From Bradyrhizobium sp. 132 (GTDB taxonomy: Bacteria; Pseudomonadota; Alphaproteobacteria; Rhizobiales; Xanthobacteraceae), in NCBI RefSeq assembly GCF_023074185.1, contig NZ_JADPKY010000078.1, positions 209,609-273,608 on the forward strand: a stretch of DNA of 64,000 nucleotides, written 5' to 3'. Positions 7,217 through 16,550 of this stretch are shown piece after piece. Position 1 is the stretch's first letter. Each line of letters starts with the position of its first letter. Made by a program: the position numbers and the translations under genes. Under the pieces are notes generated by a model, which worked only from the letters and a program-made list of their open reading frames with translations, had not been told where the DNA came from and ran no database searches.

Positions 7217-9448
7217 TTACTTCGTCAGCAGCGCATACGCCCCGGTCCAGCCCTCCGCCGGCGGGTTGATCTGGAAATCCTTGATGCGGCCTTCGTACAG
7301 CCCGAACAGCTTTTCCAGCGTGTCGGCATCCTCGCTGCGACGACCGCGCTCGATCGCATCCAGCGCGCCCTGCCAGTCGCGGCCGCGATAGCAGGCAAGC
7401 ATCTCGATGGTGACGTTGCGCAGGCGCTGGAACGGTCCAGAATGCAACACGTCGCCGCGGCCGGCGATGGCGTAGATCACTTCCGGCTCGGTCTTGCCCT
7501 TGACCATGATGAAGTCGAGCTCGAGGATTGCGAACTTGTCCTTGGCGGCGAGCGCGGTCCTCGAGCCGACGATGATGGGAAAGCCGTACTCTTTCGACTG
7601 ACCTTCCAGGCGCGAGGCCAGGTTCACGCTGTCGCCGAGCACCGAATAGTTCTTCTTCAGGTCGGAGCCCATGTTGCCGACCACGCCGATGCCGGTGTTG
7701 AGACCGATACCGACATTGAGCGGGATGTAGACGTGGCCGCCATCGGCGGCTTCCTGCTCGCGGTCCTTGTTCACCGCGTCGATCTTCTCGAGCATCTGGA
7801 TCGCGGCCTCGCAGGCGTTGACCTCATGCGCGGCATCGTCGAGCGGCGCGTTCCAGAACGCCATGATGGCGTCGCCCATATATTTGTCGATATAGCCCTT
7901 CTGATCGATGATCACGTCGGTCAGCGGCGTCAGGAAGCGGTTCATGAGCGCGATGAGCCCCTGCGGATCGTGCTTGTAGGTTTCCGATATGGTGGTGAAG
8001 CCGCGCACGTCGGAGAACATGATCGTCATCTCGCGCTCCTCGCCGCCCAGCACGAGCTTTTCCGGCGACTGGGCGAGCTGCTCGACCAGAACCGGCGACA
8101 TGTATTGCGCGAACATGCCGCGGATCTGCACGCGCTGCCGCTGTTCACGCACGAAGCTGGCGAAGATCAGCGTCAAATAGATCGCCGTGGTCGAGAGCAG
8201 CGGATAGGTGAAGTCGATAAGATAGCGATATTGCGCATAGAAGAACCAGGACACGCCGATCAGGATCGCGGCAAACGTCGCACCCGCAAGTACGAGGCGT
8301 ACCGGTCCGAGATTCGGCGTGAAGATGATGACCAGAATTCCGATCACGAGCGCCGCGAGCAGCTCGACGCCAAGCGCATAGTTCGGCTGCGAGATCACCG
8401 CACCGCTCAGCACGTTTTCGAGCACCTGCGCATGGATCTCGACGCCCGGCATGGTCGAGGACACCGGCGTGGTCTTGATGTCGTTCAGTCCGACCGCGGA
8501 AGTGCCGACCAGCACCAGCTTGCCTGAGAACTTGCCCGGCGGCACCGTGTTGTCGAGCACGTCGGCGGCCGAGACGTAGATCGAGGGATCCTGGCGGGCA
8601 TAGTGCACCCACAGCTGGCCGTTCCTGTCGGTCGGAATCTCCACGCCCTTGAGACGCACGGCCCGCACACCGGTCTTGTCGGTCCTGACAAGCAGCGTCG
8701 GCGTGCCCGTGACGACGCGCAAAATCTCGAGGCTGAGTGAGGGCATGATCATGCCCTGGGCGCGCATGATCATCGGCACGCGGCGGATCAGGCCGTCGCG
8801 CTCGGTCCTGATCGAGAACAGGCCGCGGCCGGCAGCGACCTTCTCGATGACGGGCACGTTGCGCAGGAGGCCCGGGAATTCGAACAGGAAGCGTTCGGCG
8901 CCCTCCTCACCGACCGTCGCGACGCCGGTGAAGGGCAGCGACTTGTCGACCTCGGAGGATATGGCGTGCTGCCCGGTCTCGCCCAGCACCACGCGCGAGC
9001 GCTTGATCGCTTCGGACAGGATCTGGTCGTTGCTCGGCAGCTCGCGCAGCTTGGCGCGGGTGGCATCGTCCAGATCGCGCATCTGGCTCGCGACGATATC
9101 CGGGTTGAGCCGGTCGGCCTCCGAGAACACCACGTCGAAGCCGATCGCGACCGCGCCGTTATTGGTGAGGTTCTGGATCAAATCGGCGATCCGCGTCCGC
9201 GGCCACGGCCACTGCCCGAGCTTGGCGAGGCTCTTGTCGTCGATGTCGACGATGGTGACCGGCCGCGCCGTCTTGTGGCGCGGATCGATCAACTGAAACA
9301 TGTCGAATGTGCGCAGCCGCAATTCCTGGATCGGCGGCGGATCCCAGAGCCGAGCGCCGGCAAACACGACCAGCAGCCCAAGGCACATCAGCCGCGCAAA
9401 CCCGAACTTCCGCGTAAACCACCGCCGCAGGATTTTGAGACGTTTCAT
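7217..9448 (-). CDS. CHASE2-domain adenylate cyclase (class III)
   Basis: 743 residues. After a short N-terminal membrane helix (about 20-35), the sequence enters a periplasmic CHASE2 domain (VTIVDIDDKSLAKLGQWPWPR near residue 65). Three further membrane helices lie around 355-445. The class III cyclase domain follows from about 471. Metal-binding Asp residues are D480 in FSDVRGFT and D526 in YMGD, and K522 is the usual purine-recognising Lys, which favours ATP over GTP. The NYSVLGDSVNLASRLEG motif carries the transition-state residues. An AGGAAG site precedes the ATG. It lies 153 bp downstream of the giant adhesin gene on the same strand. The CHASE2 ligand is unknown. Confidence 0.92.
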   Translation of the reverse strand: MKRLKILRRWFTRKFGFARLMCLGLLVVFAGARLWDPPPIQELRLRTFDMFQLIDPRHKTARPVTIVDIDDKSLAKLGQWPWPRTRIADLIQNLTNNGAVAIGFDVVFSEADRLNPDIVASQMRDLDDATRAKLRELPSNDQILSEAIKRSRVVLGETGQHAISSEVDKSLPFTGVATVGEEGAERFLFEFPGLLRNVPVIEKVAAGRGLFSIRTERDGLIRRVPMIMRAQGMIMPSLSLEILRVVTGTPTLLVRTDKTGVRAVRLKGVEIPTDRNGQLWVHYARQDPSIYVSAADVLDNTVPPGKFSGKLVLVGTSAVGLNDIKTTPVSSTMPGVEIHAQVLENVLSGAVISQPNYALGVELLAALVIGILVIIFTPNLGPVRLVLAGATFAAILIGVSWFFYAQYRYLIDFTYPLLSTTAIYLTLIFASFVREQRQRVQIRGMFAQYMSPVLVEQLAQSPEKLVLGGEEREMTIMFSDVRGFTTISETYKHDPQGLIALMNRFLTPLTDVIIDQKGYIDKYMGDAIMAFWNAPLDDAAHEVNACEAAIQMLEKIDAVNKDREQEAADGGHVYIPLNVGIGLNTGIGVVGNMGSDLKKNYSVLGDSVNLASRLEGQSKEYGFPIIVGSRTALAAKDKFAILELDFIMVKGKTEPEVIYAIAGRGDVLHSGPFQRLRNVTIEMLACYRGRDWQGALDAIERGRRSEDADTLEKLFGLYEGRIKDFQINPPAEGWTGAYALLTK

Positions 9449-9601
9449 GTCGATCGGACTTCCTGCCTCGCAGCATCATGCCGTGCGTCCCGATCATGGA
9501 GCGCGGGACCGCGATTGGCTATTCCCTGGCGGTGGAGGATTATGGATTTTTTGCCGCGGCCAAGGCGGAAAGAAACACAGTTTTCGGGGAGGGGCGGCGC
9601 G

Positions 9602-12600
9602 CTAGGTGACGTGAAGGATGAAATCGTTCGTCTGGAGGCTGACGCCTTTCACGAGGATGGTGTCGGCTGCATCGATCGTGATCAGGGTGTCTGCCCCTGA
9701 CGCGGCCACATGGTGAGCCATCCAGTCGGAAACGTTGGAGGTTCCGACGAACGACAGGTCGATATGGTCCGTGCCGGACGTGAAGTTCACGATCGTATCG
9801 TGGTTCGATTTGGTCGCGAACACGAACTGGTCCTGATAGACGGTCCCGAAGAATACGTCCTTATCTGAAGTGCCGGTGAGGCTGACCGCGGTTTCCGTCA
9901 GATTGAAGATCAAATTGACCGTGTCGCTGGCGCCGTGCGCGTCGGTCACATTGACCGCAATCTCGTCCGTCGCAGGCCCGCCGCTGCTTGCCTCGGTGTA
10001 GGTCAACGTCTGGAGCGCCGAATTGATGATGGCCAGAGAGCCGCATCCCGATGAGGGGGTCACACTGGCACACGATGCCGCGGTGGCGGCGATCGTGAAA
10101 GCGTCGTTGGTATCGGGATCAGCGACCGACAGGCCATGGACTGTCACCTGATCGCCCACTTGCGTGACGCTGGCCTGGTCGATATTGAGCGCGGGCGCGT
10201 CGTTCGCACCGGTGATCGTCACGGTGACCTGTGCCGTGTCGGTCTTGTTGTGACCGTCGTCGAGCATGACGGTGGACATCACCTTCACGGTCTGGTCCTG
10301 ACCGAGGAAATCCAGCGTGCCGTCGGCAATCGAGTAGCTCCAGCCGACCTCACCGTTGTTTTTACCGGTGCTCTGGAGCGACAGCGCGTGCTCGAGCGCG
10401 TTGATCTGGTCCGTCGTGAGGAACCCTGAGAGGTTGGTAATGTGATCGGCGCCTGTCCAGCTCACCGTCTGACCCGTGATGCAAGCGGTCGGCCGATCGG
10501 TGAGATCGACGTCCTTGAAATCGATCGAGCCGGTCGCGGCAGTGGGCGTCGGGTCAAGCGTCGAGGAGCTGGTGGTGTTCTCAAGCTCGGGCACGGTTGC
10601 GGTCAACGTCGCCCCGGCCGCGGTGAAAGCCGGCTTATAGTCGTCCGCGTTGAACGTGATCAGTGTGCCGCCATGGCCGTCACTACTGCCGGCGAAATGT
10701 GCACCGCTGTAATCAGCGCCGGTGAGCTGCAACGTAATCGTATGGTGGTAGGCGTCGCTCACGACGAGCTCGCCGGTCGCGGCGTTATAGGTCGCCGACG
10801 TGCCGTCATCATAAACAATGGTCGACAGGTCGATCGTGTCGTTCGCGGACAGCTCTGCGATCGATCCGCCGAACGTCGACGTATCGATCTCAAGCGCGGC
10901 GCCGTCGCCCGCGAGGTTGATCGTTTGCGCGACCGTGCCTTCGAGCTTCAACAGCGCACCGGCATCGACGGTGACCGAGCCCGTGCCCGACAGCGATCCG
11001 AACAGCGACAGCTCGCCATCATGGACCTCGATGCTGCCGGTATTGGCGATGGTGCCCGAGATCGACGCCGTGCCCCAGCTGTCGATGTGGTTGTGATTGA
11101 CGAGGCCGGGCCCACTCAGGGAGATCGAGGCGCCGTTGAGGAGATCGATGACACCGTCATTGACGATCGACGACGCATTGCCGAAAACGCTCGTGCCGGC
11201 GACGGTCCAGGTGCCGCCGGAGTCGTTATTGAAGGTCGCGCTGGCGACCGAGATGTTGCCGTTGATGTGGCCGGTGTTGTTGATCGTGAGGCTGCCACCG
11301 GTCTCGACGATCGCATCGGTTGCGCTCAAGGCGGCGGCCGGCCCGATGGTGCCGGAATTGTCGATCACCGAACCGGTCGTATCCTGTTGGATGTGGATCG
11401 CCGCATTGCCACCGGTGCCCACGATCGAGCCGGAATTGACGATGTGGATCGAACCGGTCGCGCCCGAAAACTCCAACGTCGCGCCGACATCGACGATCAC
11501 CTTGCCTGAACCGGCGATGCCGCCCGCAAGGTCGAGCGTGCCGCTCTGGACCTCGATGATGCCGGTATTGGTGACGCAGCCTGTGACCGTATCGAGCCCA
11601 GCGCTGTAGAGATTGCCGGCATTGCTCAGGCTGCCGCCGTTGATCGTGACGTCGGTCAGGTAGAGCTTCGAGGTGCAGTCGACCGTGATCGACGCGCCGG
11701 TGTTGGCGATCGTGGCGGTCGTCAGCTTCAGCGTGCCGCCGCCCGTCGCCTCGATCAGGCCGTGATTGGTGATGGCGTGAACCGTGCCGGGATCAATCGT
11801 CAGCGTACCACCGCTGACGGTGATGCTGCCGGTGTTGGTGATGTCGGCGTCGTTGATCGCGCTCGCGCCGGTCGATTCCAGCGTGCCTGCGATTGTTACG
11901 GTGCCGCCGTCGATGATCGCGCCGACGAGATCGAGCGTCGAGCCGGACTCGACCGACACCGCGCCACTGCCAGTATTGGTCACTGTCGCCGAGATCAGCT
12001 TCAGCGTGCCGGTGTTGATGGCAGCCAACGTGCCGGTGTTGGCGACGGTCTCGTGGTCGATATCGAGCTTGGCGCCGTTGGCCCGAATGATGCCGCTGTT
12101 CGTGATGGCTGCGGCGGGAGTCGTCGCCACCAGCGTCAGCAAACCGCCGAGGGTCGATTCGAGCAGATAGCCGTTCGAGATGTTGGCGTCGGTGATGCTC
12201 GTGATGCCGGAGGATGCGAGCGTACCAGCGACGGTGAGCGTGCCGCCGGTCAGGCTCGCACCTGCCAGCGTCAGCTTCTTGCTGGTATCGACCTTGATGG
12301 TGCCGCCATTGGTGATCGCGGTGCCCGCAACGATCGCGTCGTCGAGCGTCAGCGCGACGCCGGTCTCGATCGCGACGGCGCCCTTGTTCAAGGTCGCATT
12401 GCCGTCGATCTTGCTGTCACCGGTGACGCCGATCGTGCCGCCCAGCACGCTGTAATTGTCGATGGTGCCGCCGGTGATCTCGGTGCCGGACAGTGTCAGC
12501 GTCTGGCCATCGTTGACCTTGACGATGTGACCGGTGTTGGTGAGGACATCGTTGAGCAGCGTCGCGGCGCCGGCGATCTCGAGCGTGCCGTTGTTGGTGA

Positions 12601-15600
12601 TCGCGCCGCCCTGGATTTTGGCGGCGTCCTTGAGCTTGACGGTGTTGTCGAGCTCGATGCTGGAATTGTCGGTGATCGTCGAACCCGACACCGTGACGCC
12701 GTCCAGCGTCAGCTTGGCATCGGCGGTGACCGCGCTAACGCTCAGCGTAGCCCCGCCGTCGATCTTGCTGGCGCCGGTGACGTGAATGGTGCCGCCGCCG
12801 TTGATGGCACCACCGCTGATCGTGGCGTGGTCGAGCGTCAGCGCGGCAGTCGCGTCGACAATGACGCTGCCGCTCGAATTGTTCACCGTCGAGCCGTGAT
12901 CGATCGCGAGCACGCCATTGGCCAGCACTTCGATGGTGCCGGCATTGGTGACGGTCTCGCCATCCAGCGCGTTGCCGGTGCCGCTGACCTTGAAGACGGC
13001 GTTATTCATCAGCACGCCGCCGCTCAGCACGGCATTACCGGTCAGGTCGATCTCGCCGTCGTCGGTCACCGTGCCGGCACCGCTAATCGTGGTCCCGTTG
13101 ACCGTCAGCTTGCCGGTGGCATCGACCGTGACGTTGCCGGTGTTGGTGACGCCTGAGCCCTGGTCGATGGTCAGCCAGCCATTCGCCAGCACCTTGATCG
13201 TTCCGCTGGAGGTGTTGGAGAGGGTCTCATGGGCGAACTTCGCCGCGCCCTTGACGTTGACCGCACCGGAATTGTTCAGCGTGCCGTTCTCGATCAGGCT
13301 GATGCCGTCGAGCTCCAGCGTCCCCAGAATGGCGACGGTGCCGCCGTCGATTGTCGCGGTATCGACGATCAGCGTCGTACCGGCATCGGCCTTCAGCATG
13401 CCGCCGGCATTGTGGATCAAGGCGAGCGTCTTCAGCGTGCCGCCCGACAGCTCGATCATGCCCAAATTGGTGATCGTGGTGCCTTTGGCGAAATCGCCGC
13501 CGCCCGCGAGCGTCAGATAGCCCGCATTGGTGAGCACGCTCGTGCCGAGGATCTCGGCCTTGCCGCCGACCGACATCACGCCGGCCGCCGAGTTCGTGAA
13601 GATCGAGTCGGCGCTCATGTTGAGCGCGCCTGATATCGTCAGCAAGCTCTTGTTGATCACCTCCGGCGGCGGGCCGCCGAAATCGTTCATCGTGATCGAC
13701 TTGGCATAGGCCGCAGTGTCGATCGTCACCGGATAGGACGGCGTCAGCCCGTGCAGCTGATCGGTGATGACGATGACGTCGTCGTCGATGGTCGGGACGG
13801 TGCCTGTTTCCCAGTTTGCGGCGTCCTTCCAGAACCCGCCGGAGGGAGCGCCGGCCTTGTCGGTCGCGATCCACACCACGGCGGCAGCGTCCGTGCCGGT
13901 GATCGTGACGGTGATGGTCTGCTGCGAGGTGGCGCCTTGCGCGTCCGTGAGCGTCACGGTGTAGACCAGCGTCAGCACCTCGCCCTTCGGGATGAAGTCG
14001 GCGAGATAGACGGGCAGGTCGGCCAGCGACCAGTTGATGGTGCCGGTACCGCTGCCCTTGCTGTCGGCGCCGGCCGCGATCGCGGCCGACATCGCGCTCT
14101 GGAACAGCGCCAGCGGGCCCGGCGGCACGGTGCCGTCAGGCAGCGTCGCGCTTGTCAGCTTGACCGCAACCGTGTGGGTGTCGGTGAGGTCGACATCCTT
14201 GAAGGTCAGCGTGCCCGAGGTCGGCACCTCGCTGGTGAGCGGGCCACCCGCCACGCTGGTGCCGCCTTCGAAGGTGATGGTCGGAACGCTGCTCGTGATC
14301 ACCGGCTTGTCGTTGGTGCCGGTGATCGTGATGGTGATCGTTCTGGTGGCGGTGTCCGGGCTCACCGTGAAATTGTTGGCGATGCGGACCGTGTAGGTCA
14401 GCGTCAGCGTTTCGCCAGCCGCGAGGAAGTCGAAGACGTGGTCGGGGATCGTGTAGGTCCAGACCGCCGAGCCGGTGTTGGTGTTGCCGCCCTTGGCGAC
14501 CACGTCGATGTTGATCAGCGTCGCCGCGATGTCCTGCTTCTGGAGCGAGGTGAGCGATCCGGTGACATCGTGCAGTCCGGCGTCCTTGTAGACGTAGTTG
14601 GGCGCGTCGCCGAGGCTCACGCTCACCGTCGGCCGGTCACCCAGGTTCTGGTCGAGGAAGGTGATCAGGCCGGAGATCGTGTCGGAATGCGTCGTGTCGC
14701 CAGTCGTGTTCGCGCGCTCGGTCAGCGCGAATTCCGACGTCACATTGCCGTTGAGATCGAGGGTGCGCGCGTCGGGCGGGCCGGGAATACGGTTGCTGGT
14801 CGACGTGGATGTGCCGGGGCCCTGCGGTCCCTGCGGATTGAGGTTCGCGAAGGTCGCAATCGCGGTGGCGCCGGTTGGCGTCTTGAGCAAGATATCGTAG
14901 CTGGTCTGTGTGATCGAGTCGGTGAAGTTCGTGGTCAGCTTGGTGTTGGTGTTGTTGTCGGTGAACTTCAGCGTGAACACGTCCGTGATCAGCTTCTGGA
15001 CGTCCGGCGACATCAGCGCATTGCTGATCGAGACGTTGCCGCCGCTGATCTGGATCATCTGGCCGGCCTGGTTGACCGTCGCGATCGGCAGCAGCGTGAC
15101 CTTGTCGAACAGGATGTAGGAGCCGGTCGTGCCGTTCGGCTCGACCAGCACCTGGAAACTCGCCTCCGGCTGCGGTTCACCGCCCCCGGCGGGAACGACG
15201 AAGTGGATCTGGCTCAGCACCGCCGTGCCGCGGATGCCCATGGTGGCGACCGGGGTGTCGATCTTCATGTCGCCATGCTTGGCGGTCTCGCCGGCAACGA
15301 AGGTGATGGTGCCTGCGACCAGACTGAGCAGCGAGGAATTGTTCGACCCGTTGGGGTCGTAGACCATCTCGTTCAGCACCATCCGCGCATTGGAGGACAG
15401 GCCGAACACCGTGCCGTCGATGAAGGTGATGCCGAGCGTCGAGTCGCCGCCGGTCGAGACCACGTCGCCCTTTTCGACGTTGTCGCCGTTGTTCAGGATG
15501 ATGGAGACGCCGTTGCGGACCGCGGTCGCGCTGCCGGACAGCTTGGTGACGTGGCCGATGACCTGGGCGGCGGCAATGCCGGACGCGGCCTGCGCATATT

Positions 15601-15931
15601 GGACGTGGCCCGTGAGCGCGTTGACGATGTCGCCGCTGAGGTGTGCGCCATCCGGCGACGAGAGCGCCGCGCGCTTGTCGCCCCTGAAATAATCGTGAAC
15701 GATAAACTCGTGACCGTCGTGGGACAGCACGAGATCGCTGCCTGCGCGCTTGTACTCGCCGTTGAAGATCAGGTTTGGATCGGGAACAACGAACGCACCA
15801 TCAGGCACGTGACCCTGCGCCTTCGCGATAAAAGGCTTGCCCGTAAAGGAATCGACATGGACGTCGGAGGGCGAGTGGGAACCCCCGCCATCCAAGGAAA
15901 TCGCGGCGTTAAATATGCCAGCGTAATTCAA
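9602..15931 (-). CDS. Giant FecR-domain/VCBS-like adhesin, probable type I secretion substrate (2109 aa)
   Basis: Visible order: an N-terminal region with GSDLVLSHDGHEFIVHDYF (64-82) and no classical signal peptide; a FecR domain at about 124-236 ending DTPVATMGIRGTAV; VCBS/cadherin-like modules with ITGTNDKP and ITGTDAA signatures at about 400-690; a long series of short repeats of the form xxNxGTIxVxxG (about 730-1560) typical of beta-helical surface proteins; more VCBS-like modules with ITGANDAP; and a C-terminus (DKDVFFGTVYQDQFVF, DTIVNFTSGTDHIDLS) like RTX/type I secretion tails. No autotransporter barrel is present. The first codon appears to be TTG (15931-15929) with a weak ribosome site, so the exact start is uncertain. 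It is divergent from a LapG-like protease and upstream of a CHASE2 cyclase. A few cysteines (DCTSK, TGCVT, SCASVTPSSGCG) are unusual for this class. Confidence 0.85.
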   Translation of the reverse strand: MNYAGIFNAAISLDGGGSHSPSDVHVDSFTGKPFIAKAQGHVPDGAFVVPDPNLIFNGEYKRAGSDLVLSHDGHEFIVHDYFRGDKRAALSSPDGAHLSGDIVNALTGHVQYAQAASGIAAAQVIGHVTKLSGSATAVRNGVSIILNNGDNVEKGDVVSTGGDSTLGITFIDGTVFGLSSNARMVLNEMVYDPNGSNNSSLLSLVAGTITFVAGETAKHGDMKIDTPVATMGIRGTAVLSQIHFVVPAGGGEPQPEASFQVLVEPNGTTGSYILFDKVTLLPIATVNQAGQMIQISGGNVSISNALMSPDVQKLITDVFTLKFTDNNTNTKLTTNFTDSITQTSYDILLKTPTGATAIATFANLNPQGPQGPGTSTSTSNRIPGPPDARTLDLNGNVTSEFALTERANTTGDTTHSDTISGLITFLDQNLGDRPTVSVSLGDAPNYVYKDAGLHDVTGSLTSLQKQDIAATLINIDVVAKGGNTNTGSAVWTYTIPDHVFDFLAAGETLTLTYTVRIANNFTVSPDTATRTITITITGTNDKPVITSSVPTITFEGGTSVAGGPLTSEVPTSGTLTFKDVDLTDTHTVAVKLTSATLPDGTVPPGPLALFQSAMSAAIAAGADSKGSGTGTINWSLADLPVYLADFIPKGEVLTLVYTVTLTDAQGATSQQTITVTITGTDAAAVVWIATDKAGAPSGGFWKDAANWETGTVPTIDDDVIVITDQLHGLTPSYPVTIDTAAYAKSITMNDFGGPPPEVINKSLLTISGALNMSADSIFTNSAAGVMSVGGKAEILGTSVLTNAGYLTLAGGGDFAKGTTITNLGMIELSGGTLKTLALIHNAGGMLKADAGTTLIVDTATIDGGTVAILGTLELDGISLIENGTLNNSGAVNVKGAAKFAHETLSNTSSGTIKVLANGWLTIDQGSGVTNTGNVTVDATGKLTVNGTTISGAGTVTDDGEIDLTGNAVLSGGVLMNNAVFKVSGTGNALDGETVTNAGTIEVLANGVLAIDHGSTVNNSSGSVIVDATAALTLDHATISGGAINGGGTIHVTGASKIDGGATLSVSAVTADAKLTLDGVTVSGSTITDNSSIELDNTVKLKDAAKIQGGAITNNGTLEIAGAATLLNDVLTNTGHIVKVNDGQTLTLSGTEITGGTIDNYSVLGGTIGVTGDSKIDGNATLNKGAVAIETGVALTLDDAIVAGTAITNGGTIKVDTSKKLTLAGASLTGGTLTVAGTLASSGITSITDANISNGYLLESTLGGLLTLVATTPAAAITNSGIIRANGAKLDIDHETVANTGTLAAINTGTLKLISATVTNTGSGAVSVESGSTLDLVGAIIDGGTVTIAGTLESTGASAINDADITNTGSITVSGGTLTIDPGTVHAITNHGLIEATGGGTLKLTTATIANTGASITVDCTSKLYLTDVTINGGSLSNAGNLYSAGLDTVTGCVTNTGIIEVQSGTLDLAGGIAGSGKVIVDVGATLEFSGATGSIHIVNSGSIVGTGGNAAIHIQQDTTGSVIDNSGTIGPAAALSATDAIVETGGSLTINNTGHINGNISVASATFNNDSGGTWTVAGTSVFGNASSIVNDGVIDLLNGASISLSGPGLVNHNHIDSWGTASISGTIANTGSIEVHDGELSLFGSLSGTGSVTVDAGALLKLEGTVAQTINLAGDGAALEIDTSTFGGSIAELSANDTIDLSTIVYDDGTSATYNAATGELVVSDAYHHTITLQLTGADYSGAHFAGSSDGHGGTLITFNADDYKPAFTAAGATLTATVPELENTTSSSTLDPTPTAATGSIDFKDVDLTDRPTACITGQTVSWTGADHITNLSGFLTTDQINALEHALSLQSTGKNNGEVGWSYSIADGTLDFLGQDQTVKVMSTVMLDDGHNKTDTAQVTVTITGANDAPALNIDQASVTQVGDQVTVHGLSVADPDTNDAFTIAATAASCASVTPSSGCGSLAIINSALQTLTYTEASSGGPATDEIAVNVTDAHGASDTVNLIFNLTETAVSLTGTSDKDVFFGTVYQDQFVFATKSNHDTIVNFTSGTDHIDLSFVGTSNVSDWMAHHVAASGADTLITIDAADTILVKGVSLQTNDFILHVT

Positions 15932-16550
15932 CCGGGCACCAAAAAAAGGGTTAAAATCTAAGTAAGTATCGATCGCCTAAGCTTGCTTATCATTACCAAG
16001 TCCCTAGCGAAACCATCTATTGCTTGTGTGATTTCGCATCACCCAGCGGTCGACGCCCCTGCCAGGCCCCGCCACCTTAGAGGAAGCAGCGTATTTATCG
16101 AAATATCTGTAAGTATATGATTGCTTATCCGAGCCCATTTTCGGTACCCTCCTGTATTCGCTCGTATAAATTTTACAACGAATACTTGTGTCATCTAGCC
16201 TTCGTGGTGCCCCGCAACATACTGCGGCAAATACGGAGCCAAATCTGTGACCCAATTAACAGAACCCGTGAAATAGCGGGTCGTTAGCCATAGGGCGCGG
16301 AATCGGCCGCGGCACAACCAGTACCTGCAATTCGTCCGATTTCGCGGCAGGCGGCCTCTTACCTAGTCCCCGATTCGTAAAATTTTATGCAATTGGGCCA
16401 GACCGATTTCAGCCTGTTACCCGGTTGTGGGACCTCAGCCGGGCGCGTTAAGCAGAACAAAACAGCCCGTCTCGCACTATCTCCGCGAAAGCAACAAAGC
16501 CCGCACGACCAGGTCGAGGGGGACCTGGCGAAGCCGGAAGGGGATGTCAG
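15932..16550. promoter_or_regulatory. AT-richer 619-bp divergent control region between adhesin and LapG-like protease
   Basis: No credible gene is present, and base composition is clearly lower in GC than the flanks. Several short palindromes are visible: TAAGC-TT-GCTTA at 15978-15989, TAAGTA-N6-TGCTTA at 16110-16127, and GTATTCG-N18-CGAATAC at 16154-16185. The phrases GTAAGTAT and TGCTTATC each occur twice, in the same order. The region must contain the promoters of both divergent genes. I cannot place -35/-10 elements with confidence. An unannotated small RNA is possible. Confidence 0.6.
16110..16127. promoter_or_regulatory. Candidate operator TAAGTA-N6-TGCTTA
   Basis: Imperfect inverted repeat (TAAGYA half-sites). 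A related TAAGC-TT-GCTTA palindrome, itself preceded by TAAGTA, occurs at 15963-15989, next to the adhesin start. Two similar sites in one divergent promoter region suggest a dimeric regulator. Its identity is unknown. Confidence 0.4.

Noticed and set aside
13751..15961. A 736-codon plus-strand frame, and further plus-strand frames at 10442-13633
   Set aside because: Antisense to the repetitive adhesin gene, with low-complexity Arg/Gly/Val content. The repeats in the adhesin create matching antisense repetition.
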